Shown piece after piece: positions 56,836-64,000 of a stretch of 64,000 nt of DNA. The notes beneath the pieces are model-generated. The model did not search any database and had not been told where the DNA came from. It saw only the letters and a list, made by a program, of their open reading frames with translations. The translations under genes were made by a program, and so were the position numbers. The stretch spans positions 1 to 64,000 of the forward strand of contig NZ_JAHKPS010000028.1 in NCBI RefSeq assembly GCF_018860565.1, written 5' to 3'. Every line of letters begins with the position of its first letter. The stretch's first letter is position 1. Source of the stretch: Winogradskyella psychrotolerans. Its GTDB lineage: Bacteria > Bacteroidota > Bacteroidia > Flavobacteriales > Flavobacteriaceae.

Positions 56836-58068
56836 TTATTCTTCAAATTCCTCTCTTAGAATCCTAATGACGTCTAAGATTGTTTCTTCTTCTAAATCTG
56901 TACGCTTCACTAAATCAACAACATCTTGCTCTAAAATACTTTTTGCAGTATCTAAGCCAGCTTTGCTAAATTCAGAAATTACCCAACCTTCAATTTCATC
57001 AGAGAATTCTTTTAATTCTACATCTTCTTCTGCACCTTCTCTAAATACGTCAATCTCATAACCCGTTAGTTGACCAGCCAAACGAATGTTGTGACCACCT
57101 CTACCAATAGCTTTTGAAACCTCTTCTGGTTTTAATAACACCTCAGCACGCATATTTTCTTCGTCTAATTTTAAAGACGTTACTCTTGCTGGGCTCAATG
57201 CTCTTGTTACAAAAAGCTGAACATTGTTTGTATAATTAATTACATCGATATTCTCGTTTCCTAACTCACGTACAATACCGTGAATTCTAGAACCTTTCAT
57301 ACCAACACAAGCTCCAACTGGATCGATTCTATCATCGTAAGAATCTACTGCAACTTTTGCTTTTTCTCCTGGAATACGTACTACTTTTTTAACTGTAATT
57401 AAACCATCAAAAACTTCTGGTATTTCCTGTTCAAATAATTTCTCAAGAAATACTGGTGATGTTCTAGACATCACAATTGCTGGCTTGCTTCCTTTTAATT
57501 CAACACTTTCAATAATTCCTCTTACATTTTCTCCTTTTCTGAAGAAATCTGAAGGAATTTGTTTGTCTTTTGGAAGTATAATCTCATTACCATCATCGTC
57601 TAACAAAATAATTGCTCTGTGACGAATGTGATGTACTTCTGCTGTATAAATCTCACCTTCAAGCTCTTTAAAGTGCTTGTAGATATTTGTATTATCATGT
57701 TCATGAATCTTAGAAATTAAGTTCTGTCTTAATGCTAAGATAGAACGTCTTCCAAGATCAATTAACTTTACTTCTTCTGCAACGTCTTCACCAACTTCAA
57801 AATCTGGCTCTATTTTTTGCGCTTCAGATAATTCAATTTCTTGATTTGGTTCTTCAACTTCACCATCTGCAACAACGATTCGGTTTCTCCAAATTTCTAA
57901 ATCTCCTTTATCTGGGTTTATTATGATATCAAAGTTATCGTCATCACCATACTTCTTCTTCAATGCATTACGTAATACATCTTCAAGAATTGCCATTAGC
58001 GTAACTCTATCTATTAATTTGTCGTCCTTAAATTCTGAAAATGACTCAATTAACGCTACATTTTCCAT
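56836..58068 (-). CDS. nusA: Transcription termination/antitermination protein NusA
   Basis: A 410-residue protein with the N-terminal RNA polymerase-binding domain (about 1-125), an S1 domain (about 135-200, LEGEIYTAEVHHIRHRAIIL), and two KH domains (GACVGMKGSRIHGIVRELGN and AIGRGGHNIRLAGQLTGYEI). It lacks the C-terminal acidic repeats of E. coli NusA (495 residues), as is usual in Bacteroidota. It modulates pausing and termination. It follows rimP by 12 bases. NusA is known in E. coli to regulate its own operon through leader terminators; a comparable hairpin precedes rimP here. Confidence 0.97.
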   Translation of the reverse strand: MENVALIESFSEFKDDKLIDRVTLMAILEDVLRNALKKKYGDDDNFDIIINPDKGDLEIWRNRIVVADGEVEEPNQEIELSEAQKIEPDFEVGEDVAEEVKLIDLGRRSILALRQNLISKIHEHDNTNIYKHFKELEGEIYTAEVHHIRHRAIILLDDDGNEIILPKDKQIPSDFFRKGENVRGIIESVELKGSKPAIVMSRTSPVFLEKLFEQEIPEVFDGLITVKKVVRIPGEKAKVAVDSYDDRIDPVGACVGMKGSRIHGIVRELGNENIDVINYTNNVQLFVTRALSPARVTSLKLDEENMRAEVLLKPEEVSKAIGRGGHNIRLAGQLTGYEIDVFREGAEEDVELKEFSDEIEGWVISEFSKAGLDTAKSILEQDVVDLVKRTDLEEETILDVIRILREEFEE

Positions 58069-58080
58069 AATTGATATGAA

Positions 58081-58545
58081 TTAAAATTTTATTTTAACTT
58101 TTGCTTCTTTAATATTATCAAAAGCTACATTAGCTTGTTTAGCTACTGTTACTTTTCCTTTTCCAACAGGCTTTGGTTCTCTTGCTTTCCAGCTTAGAAC
58201 CACTCCATCATCATTTACCTCTGTTAGTTCACCTTCTAAATTTTGATGATCTAAAGTCTTTACCTCCAAATTTCTACCAATATGCTTATTATACTGTCTA
58301 GGCAAAACTAAAGGAGTTGTCGCACCCGAAGATAAAACTTCTAAAGAAAAATCGTGTTCTTCTCTATCTACATTGTGTTCAATTGCTCGACTTATAAACA
58401 TACAATCTTCTACTAAGACGCCATTATCACCATCTATTACAATTTTAATAACGTTATCTCCAGACAAAGAAAAATCTATTAAGAAGAGGTCTTGTCTCTC
58501 GTTTAACGCCTTTTGTAATAAGTCTTCTACTATTTTCTTAAACAT
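58081..58545 (-). CDS. rimP: Ribosome maturation factor RimP
   Basis: A 154-residue protein with the N-terminal alpha/beta domain (VKIVIDGDNGVLVEDCMFIS, EDFSLEVLSSG-like HDFSLEVLSSGATTPLVLPR) and a C-terminal SH3-like barrel (EGELTEVNDDGVVLSW). RimP assists 30S subunit maturation. It opens the rimP-nusA-infB operon. A promoter and a hairpin with a U run lie in its short leader. The length is typical. Confidence 0.94.
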   Translation of the reverse strand: MFKKIVEDLLQKALNERQDLFLIDFSLSGDNVIKIVIDGDNGVLVEDCMFISRAIEHNVDREEHDFSLEVLSSGATTPLVLPRQYNKHIGRNLEVKTLDHQNLEGELTEVNDDGVVLSWKAREPKPVGKGKVTVAKQANVAFDNIKEAKVKIKF

Positions 58546-58555
58546 TATTTGATAT

Positions 58556-58581
58556 AAAAAGAGAGGACTTTTCGTCCTCTC
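58556..58581 (-). terminator. Terminator-like hairpin in the rimP leader (possible attenuator)
   Basis: On the minus strand GAGAGGAC (58581-58574) and GTCCTCTC (58568-58561) form an 8-bp stem around GAAAA, followed directly by TTTTT. It ends about 10 bases before the rimP ATG and lies downstream of the operon promoter. The U run is on the minus strand only, so it acts on rimP-bound transcripts. Confidence 0.7.
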
Positions 58582-58608
58582 GCTTATTTATTTTTAGTAA
58601 ACAACGGT

Positions 58609-58641
58609 GCAAATATACGACATTTATATTAATTTATCCAA
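58609..58641 (-). promoter_or_regulatory. Bacteroidota-type promoter of rimP-nusA-infB
   Basis: Minus-strand TTG (58641-58639), a 21-base spacer, then TATATTTGC (58617-58609). Transcription would start near 58603, giving a leader of about 58 bases that contains the hairpin at 58556-58581. Confidence 0.65.
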
Positions 58642-58699
58642 GCTATGCTATGTGGAATAATTTTCTTAGATTTAAGGAACTAAATAAATACAACAAATA

Positions 58700-59524
58700 A
58701 TGAATAAAATATTAGTTCCTACAGATTTTTCTGAACAAGCTGAAAATGCATTAAAAGTAGCAGCAATGCTTGCTAAATCTCATAATGCCGAAATCTATTT
58801 ACTGCACATGATGGAAATTCCAACGCAGCAAACCGATCAAGGAAATGCACAGAGTGACATTCCCGAAACCTTGTTTTTTATGAAATTGGCACAAAAAAGA
58901 TTTGAAAATCTTATGGCTTCAGACTACTTACAAGGTCTTACAGTACATGAAACCGTAAAAGCTGACATTACATTTAATGAAATTAAAGATTCTTGTAAAG
59001 AATTTGATATCGATTTTATTGTCATGGGCTCTCATGGAGCTACAGGCCTTAAAGAAATGTTTGTTGGATCTAATGCCGAAAAAGTTGTAAGAACTTCTGA
59101 TGTTCCTGTTTTAGTAATTAAAAATAAGCACGACTCTTTTGATGTATCTGATTTTGTTTTTGCTTCAGACTTTAAAAATGATAATAAAGAAACGTACAAA
59201 CAGGCCGTAAAATTTGCTAAAGCTTTTGGCTCTAAAATTCATTTATTACTCGTTATTACCTCTGGTAATTTTATGACATCGTATGAAGCTAAATCTAGAA
59301 TTGAAGATTTTATTTCAGGCGAGACTTTTGATAATTACACCATCACTATTCACAATGATAATTCTGTAGAACAAGGTATTTTAAATGTTTCTAAAGATAT
59401 AAATGCAGATCTTATTGGCATTAGTACGCATGGCAGACAAGGTATTGCGCATTTCTTTAATGGCAGTATTAGCGAAGATTTAGTAAACCACGCAAAACGC
59501 CCTGTAATTACTTTTAAAATATAA
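58700..59524 (+). CDS. Universal stress protein, tandem UspA domains
   Basis: A 274-residue protein of two Usp domains. The first (1-148) has ILVPTDFSEQAENALKVAAM and the ATP-type motif GSHGATGLKEMFVGSNAEKV. The second (about 150-274) has VFASDFKNDNKETYKQAVKF and GISTHGRQGIAHFFNGSISE. Tandem Usp proteins are general stress factors in the cytoplasm. It is divergent from rimP across 155 bases and is followed by a terminator. The target process is unknown. Confidence 0.92.
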   Translation: MNKILVPTDFSEQAENALKVAAMLAKSHNAEIYLLHMMEIPTQQTDQGNAQSDIPETLFFMKLAQKRFENLMASDYLQGLTVHETVKADITFNEIKDSCKEFDIDFIVMGSHGATGLKEMFVGSNAEKVVRTSDVPVLVIKNKHDSFDVSDFVFASDFKNDNKETYKQAVKFAKAFGSKIHLLLVITSGNFMTSYEAKSRIEDFISGETFDNYTITIHNDNSVEQGILNVSKDINADLIGISTHGRQGIAHFFNGSISEDLVNHAKRPVITFKI

Positions 59525-59566
59525 AAAATTAGACTAAATCTAAAATTAACTAATATTCTAAAATTA

Positions 59567-59600
59567 AAAAATCCTAATCAATTACTGATTAGGATTTTTC
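59567..59600. terminator. Bidirectional terminator between uspA and tRNA-Gln
   Basis: ATCCTAATCA (59571-59580) pairs perfectly with TGATTAGGAT (59586-59595), loop ATTAC. A and T runs lie on both sides. It can end uspA from the left and the tRNA from the right. Confidence 0.9.
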
Positions 59601-59603
59601 TTT

Positions 59604-59680
59604 TGGTTGGCCTACTAGGTTTCGAACCTAGACTCTTCTGTACCAAAAACAGATGTGTTAGCCAGTTACACCATAGGCCA
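59604..59680 (-). tRNA. tRNA-Gln (anticodon TTG)
   Basis: On the minus strand the acceptor TGGCCTA (59680-59674) pairs with TAGGCCA (59614-59608). Discriminator A and an encoded CCA follow (59606-59604). The anticodon stem-loop CTGT-TTTTGGT-ACAG gives anticodon TTG, and the T arm is CTAGG-TTCGAAA-CCTAG. All four arms form, so it is a functional tRNA for CAA/CAG codons. Confidence 0.97.
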
Positions 59681-59831
59681 ATCTCTCATTTTGAGGGTGC
59701 AAATTTAAAACAAAGTTTCACTTAGACAAAAAAAAACAATAAAAATTTTAAAAATACTTAACGTTAACTTAAAAATGTAGCCATTTAGGTAATAATTAGT
59801 AAATTCGCCAGCATTAATAATCAAGGTTTTC

Positions 59832-62800
59832 ATGACAGATTTTAACTTTAAAAAGTGGAACAACATTTTAGGATGGTTTGTTTTTACAGTAGCAGTTGTA
59901 GTTTACGGGCTTACTATTGAACCAACAGTGAGTTTTTGGGATGCTGGCGAGTATATTTTAACTTCATCTAAGTTACAAGTAGGACATCCACCGGGAGCAC
60001 CGTTATTTCAAATGTTTGGAGCTTTTTTCTCCATGTTTGCTTTAGAACCTTCACAGATTGGCGCTATAATGAACATGATGAGTGGTGTTGCAAGTGCATT
60101 TACCATTCTTTTTATGTTTTGGACCATTAGTCTTTTGCTTGTAAAACTTACAAAGTACAATGAAGACAAAAACTCAGGTAAAGCATATGCCATTTTAGGA
60201 AGTGCTTTAGTTGGAAGTTTAGCTTTTACTTTTACAGATTCGTTTTGGTTTAACGCTGTTGAAACCGAAGTTTATGCCATGGCAACGTTAATCATGGCCA
60301 TTTTATTTTATTTAGGCTTACGTTGGGAACAAGATATGAACAAGCCACGAGGCAACCGTTGGTTAATCTTAATAGCCTTTGTCATTGGACTATCTTTTGG
60401 AGTTCACTTTATGGGACTCTTAACAATTCCTGCTATAGGTCTTCTGTATTACTTTAAGAATTATAAAACCATTACCATTAAAAACTTCATCATAGCAAAC
60501 ATTGCTTCCGCTGCAATTCTGCTTTTTATATTTAAGTTACTACTGCCTTCAACATTAAAACTTTTTGGATACTTAGAAGTCTTTTTTGTAAACTCTATCG
60601 GTTTACCATTTAATTCAGGAACTATTATTACTGGATTAATGGTTATCGCTTTATTTTATTTTGGGCTGAATTATACGCGTAAGAAAGAGTTGAAACACGC
60701 TAACACATTAGTACTATGCCTAATGTTCATCTTTATAGGATTCTCGTCTTGGATGATGCTTCCAATTCGTGCGAATGCGCAGGTTGTTATTAACGAAAAC
60801 AACCCTTCAGATGCTAGAGAGCTTTTAGCTTATTACAACTTAGAACAATATCCTGAAACCCATTTATTTTATGGACCACAGTTTACAGAATCCTATTCTG
60901 GTGCAGATAAAGACGAACCTTTTGTAGACGACAAAAAGAATTATGAGCGTGATGATGAAGCTGGAAAATACGTCATTATTAACGATTGGGAAAAAAGCAA
61001 ACAAAACTACAATCATGAGCATGCTTCAATTCTTCCAAGAATGTGGAGTGCTGAACATGCCGAAAATTATATGATGTTTACAGGTTTAATTGACTTTAGA
61101 GTTGATCCTAACCTACAAGTACGCGCCTACAACGAAGCAATGAATGCAGGTTTAACCGAAGACCAAGCGTCACAATATGCTTTAGGAGAAAAACAACAAT
61201 TTGACCAGCTTGTTTATGATTTTAAGAGACGTGTTGCCGAAGGAGAAATTGATTATGAAGGTTATAATCAGTTTTTAAGAAACTACGGTCAGCAATATTT
61301 AATTGTTGAAAAACCATCATTTGTAGATAACATCATGTATATGTTTCAATACCAATTTGGCTACATGTACTGGCGTTATTTTATGTGGAATTTCACAGGA
61401 CGACAAGACGACATTCAAGGACGGTACACACATAAAAACGGAAATTGGATTTCTGGTATAAACTTTATAGACTCGTGGCATTTAGGGCTATCTCAAGATA
61501 ATTTACCAACAGACGTTCTAGAAAACAAAGCTAGAAACACCTATTACTTCTTACCACTACTATTAGGTTTAGTAGGCTTCTTTTTCTTAATGTATTCTGA
61601 TTTGAAACGTTTTTGGGTATTAGTAGTCTTCTTTTTGCTAACAGGCTTAGCCATTCAGTTTTACACCAATATAAGACCATTTGAACCTAGAGAACGTGAT
61701 TATTCTGTTGTAGGCTCTTTTTATGTTTTTGCTATCTGGATTGGTTTTGGAGTTTACGCCATCTACGATCTTTTACAATCAAGTATAAAAACAAAATTTT
61801 TAGCTCCTGTTATTACTTTAGCTTGTCTTATTATTGTGCCAGGTGTCTTAGCAGCGAATAATTGGGACGACCACGATCGTTCTGGTAAGTACACCACAAA
61901 TTCTATGGCTCGTAAATATCTAGAGTCCTGTGCACCTAATGCAATTCTATTTACCATTGGAGACAACGATACATTCCCATTGTGGTATCTACAAGAAATT
62001 GAAGGAGTACGTAGAGATGTACGTGTAATAAACACCAGTTTATTTCAAACAGATTGGTACATTGACCAAATGAAACGCAAGGCTTACGAGAGTGACCCTA
62101 TTCCTTCACAGCTTACTCACAATCAATATCGAGGAGCCACAAGAGATGTTATTATTAGAAGAGAAATTACCAAGGACACATTACCTATTAAGGACTTTAT
62201 GGATTTTGTATCTAGTGAAAAGCCAAGTACCAAACTCAAATATGTAATTGAAAGACAAGGTGAAGACCCAGATCAATATCCAAAACACTTATTAAATTCT
62301 AATTATTACCCATCACGCTATATAAGCATTCCTGTAAATAAAGACATGGTTCTTAAAAAAGGAATTGTAAAACCGAAAGATGCTGACAAAATAGAAGACA
62401 ATCTTTTTACTGAAATTAGCTCTAGCTACATTTATAAAAACAATCTATTAATGTTAGACATTATTGCCAACAATAATTGGGAACGTCCAATTTACTTTAC
62501 TGGTGGTGCTTTTGGAGCCGAGGATTATATTTGGCTAAAAGATTATTTACAGCTCGATGGTATGTGTTATAAATTAGTACCTATTAAAACACCTGTAGAC
62601 AGAGCTAATCCTTATGAAATGGGACGTGTAGATCCAGACCTTATGTACGACATGGTGAAAAACTGGAAATGGGGAGGCAGTGGAGAAGACCTCTATTACG
62701 ATATTGAAACCAGAAGAAATGGAATTACCTATAGAGGCAATTTAGCTCGACTAATAGAACAGTTAATTAATGAAGATAAATTAGATAAAGCCGAAGAAAT

Positions 62801-63230
62801 TGCAGACATCGCTATGGAAAAAATGCCTGTAGATAAATTTGGTTTCTATTCTTTATTAGAGCCTTATGTGAGTGCGTATTATGAAATAGGAAACGTAGAA
62901 AAAGGACGTGCCCTTTACAAAGATGTCGCAAAAAAATACCAAGAAAACTTGGTATACTATAGCAGCTTAGATATAGAAGACCAAGAATTTATGGTTGGCG
63001 AAGATATTTATATAGATATACAACGTTACAGAGCCTTAATTGATATTCTAGTTATATATAACGATAAAGATTTTGCATTACAGGAAACCAAAACGTTTAA
63101 TAGCTATTTAAGCTTGTTTGACGAACTTATGAATCGTTATAGTGACGAAGAGCTACCTGAAGTACCAAACGATATTGATATACAAAGTACCATTAAAGAC
63201 ACTATTGAAAGAATAGCACCAGAGAATTAA
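59832..63230 (+). CDS. DUF2723 (GT117-type) membrane protein
   Basis: A 1132-residue protein. Residues about 1-340 and 560-690 contain 12 or so membrane helices; the N-terminus has VSFWDAGEYILTSSKLQVGH, resembling the acidic catalytic loop of PMT/ArnT-type glycosyltransferases. A large soluble region (about 360-540) and a C-terminal periplasmic part with NAILFTIGDNDTFPLWYLQE and short helical repeats (KAEEIADIAMEKMP) complete it. The family is abundant in Bacteroidota and thought to transfer lipid-linked sugars. It is 6 bases ahead of a NodB-type deacetylase on the same strand, which fits cell-surface glycan work. Confidence 0.85.
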   Translation: MTDFNFKKWNNILGWFVFTVAVVVYGLTIEPTVSFWDAGEYILTSSKLQVGHPPGAPLFQMFGAFFSMFALEPSQIGAIMNMMSGVASAFTILFMFWTISLLLVKLTKYNEDKNSGKAYAILGSALVGSLAFTFTDSFWFNAVETEVYAMATLIMAILFYLGLRWEQDMNKPRGNRWLILIAFVIGLSFGVHFMGLLTIPAIGLLYYFKNYKTITIKNFIIANIASAAILLFIFKLLLPSTLKLFGYLEVFFVNSIGLPFNSGTIITGLMVIALFYFGLNYTRKKELKHANTLVLCLMFIFIGFSSWMMLPIRANAQVVINENNPSDARELLAYYNLEQYPETHLFYGPQFTESYSGADKDEPFVDDKKNYERDDEAGKYVIINDWEKSKQNYNHEHASILPRMWSAEHAENYMMFTGLIDFRVDPNLQVRAYNEAMNAGLTEDQASQYALGEKQQFDQLVYDFKRRVAEGEIDYEGYNQFLRNYGQQYLIVEKPSFVDNIMYMFQYQFGYMYWRYFMWNFTGRQDDIQGRYTHKNGNWISGINFIDSWHLGLSQDNLPTDVLENKARNTYYFLPLLLGLVGFFFLMYSDLKRFWVLVVFFLLTGLAIQFYTNIRPFEPRERDYSVVGSFYVFAIWIGFGVYAIYDLLQSSIKTKFLAPVITLACLIIVPGVLAANNWDDHDRSGKYTTNSMARKYLESCAPNAILFTIGDNDTFPLWYLQEIEGVRRDVRVINTSLFQTDWYIDQMKRKAYESDPIPSQLTHNQYRGATRDVIIRREITKDTLPIKDFMDFVSSEKPSTKLKYVIERQGEDPDQYPKHLLNSNYYPSRYISIPVNKDMVLKKGIVKPKDADKIEDNLFTEISSSYIYKNNLLMLDIIANNNWERPIYFTGGAFGAEDYIWLKDYLQLDGMCYKLVPIKTPVDRANPYEMGRVDPDLMYDMVKNWKWGGSGEDLYYDIETRRNGITYRGNLARLIEQLINEDKLDKAEEIADIAMEKMPVDKFGFYSLLEPYVSAYYEIGNVEKGRALYKDVAKKYQENLVYYSSLDIEDQEFMVGEDIYIDIQRYRALIDILVIYNDKDFALQETKTFNSYLSLFDELMNRYSDEELPEVPNDIDIQSTIKDTIERIAPEN

Positions 63231-63236
63231 ACTCTA

Positions 63237-63905
63237 ATGAAAATTATTCCAGCTAAAATACCAGGGTTTGTGAAAGCTTTATTTCCAAATTTTATTTGGA
63301 ATATTGATACAACTAAAAAAGAACTCTTTTTAACCTTTGATGATGGCCCAACTCCTGAAATTACAGATTGGGTGCTTCAAACTTTAAAAGATTACAATGC
63401 AAAAGCAACATTTTTTTGCATTGGTAGTAATATTGAGGCAAATATTGAAATTTTTCAAAATATAATTAAAGAAGGACATTCAATTGGTAATCATACTTAC
63501 AACCATTTAAAAGGTTGGAAAACGAAAACGAAAATGTATATTGGGAATGTTGAACTTACCGACTCCGTTATTCAGTTTCAAATTCAGAATTCAAAATTTT
63601 TAACGGATAACAATAGACCGTCATCAAAACTATTTAGACCACCTTATGGTAAGTTTAAAAATAAACAAAGTAAAAAATTGTTGAAATTAGGATACAAAAT
63701 CGTGATGTGGGATATTTTATCTTACGATTGGGATAAATCTGTATCAAAAGAAACTTGCCTTAAAAATATAACATCAGCAGCCAAAGAGGGAAGTATTATT
63801 GTGCTTCATGATAGTATAAAAGCATCACGTAATTTAAAATATGTACTCCCTAAGGTTTTAGAATATTACAGCAAAAAGGGTTATAAATTTAAGAGTATAA
63901 TATAA
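63237..63905 (+). CDS. Polysaccharide deacetylase, NodB family
   Basis: A 222-residue NodB-fold enzyme. Motif 1 is LTFDDGPTP (metal Asp), motif 2 SIGNHTYNH (metal histidines), motif 3 RPPYGKF, motif 4 DILSYDWD and motif 5 VLHDS with the catalytic His. All active-site residues are present. It removes acetyl groups from N-acetylglucosamine units in peptidoglycan or another polysaccharide. There is no signal peptide, and the enzyme is compact, so the cellular site is uncertain. It is 6 bases after the DUF2723 gene and likely in its operon. Confidence 0.93.
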   Translation: MKIIPAKIPGFVKALFPNFIWNIDTTKKELFLTFDDGPTPEITDWVLQTLKDYNAKATFFCIGSNIEANIEIFQNIIKEGHSIGNHTYNHLKGWKTKTKMYIGNVELTDSVIQFQIQNSKFLTDNNRPSSKLFRPPYGKFKNKQSKKLLKLGYKIVMWDILSYDWDKSVSKETCLKNITSAAKEGSIIVLHDSIKASRNLKYVLPKVLEYYSKKGYKFKSII

Positions 63906-63913
63906 TACTTGAT

Positions 63914-63929
63914 AGGTTTTTGTAAACCT
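63914..63929. terminator. Weak hairpin after the deacetylase gene
   Basis: AGGTTT and AAACCT pair around TTGT, between two converging genes. The stem is short and the U run weak, so this is a low-confidence terminator. Confidence 0.3.
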
Positions 63930-63942
63930 TTATCAAAATCAC

Positions 63943-64000
63943 CTAAACATACTCTTGAACAATATTAATCAACGTATTAGCGTCTTGTTTGCCACTATGA
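63943..64000 (-). CDS. C-terminal fragment of a gene running off the right edge
   Basis: Reading the minus strand, codons HSGKQDANTLINIVQEYV precede a TAG at 63945-63943. Amino acid composition and the convergent arrangement suggest a real coding end. Too little is present to name the product. Confidence 0.35.
   Translation of the reverse strand, partial: HSGKQDANTLINIVQEYV

Overview
The window is chromosomal DNA from a member of the Flavobacteriaceae (Bacteroidota), probably a marine or low-GC genus. The evidence is the low GC content, Bacteroidota-type promoters (TAnnTTTG at -7), a T9SS/gliding gene set (sprA, remB), an alternative complex III (act) cluster joined to an aa3-type oxidase, and little use of Shine-Dalgarno sites. 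The genus cannot be fixed from the sequence alone.

Layout. 1-1987 (-): 5' end of a large secreted choice-of-anchor L/PKD protein. 2.1-6.4 kb (+): an Nfu-type Fe-S scaffold, a decayed copy of a secreted hypothetical followed by its intact paralogue, a dodecin and an MscS channel. 6.4-14.2 kb (-): tsaB behind a MacAB-TolC-like export operon (ATPase, two permeases, two adaptors, TolC). 14.3-19.7 kb (-): oxidase accessory genes: a small CxxC membrane protein, DUF420, SCO1, a cysteine-free SCO-like protein, COX4, two subunit III proteins and heme O synthase. 19.9-34.9 kb (-): remB, two TonB proteins, vanZ-like, gcvH, sprA, ruvA and malic enzyme. 35.0-37.9 kb is an eroded accessory patch: a frameshifted HlyD adaptor, a 31-codon peptide gene resembling a RiPP/bacteriocin leader, a DUF6624-like secreted protein, a response regulator with two in-frame stops, and a 12-copy AAT microsatellite. 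37.9-41.2 kb (-): queG, a cytochrome P450 and ruvB. 41.4-53.2 kb (-): actABCDEF-ctaC-ctaD in one long run. 53.5 kb (+): a SPOR protein. 54-58.5 kb (-): rimP-nusA-infB. 58.7-63.9 kb: uspA (+), tRNA-Gln (-), a DUF2723 membrane protein (+) and a NodB-type deacetylase (+). A few codons of another minus-strand gene reach the right edge.

How it works together. Two blocks build the respiratory chain. The act-cta run encodes the quinol:cytochrome c oxidoreductase and the catalytic oxidase subunits. The 14-20 kb block supplies subunits III/IV, heme O and copper insertion. sprA and remB belong to type IX secretion and gliding, and the first gene probably encodes a T9SS client. The most unusual material is the set of broken genes at 3-3.7 kb and 35-37.5 kb, the terminator-like hairpin in the rimP leader, a terminator for mscS lying inside tsaB, and several domain oddities: an HhH tail on ActC, a His-rich loop in ActF, a TonB-CTD-like domain in RemB and a SCO-like protein without cysteines.
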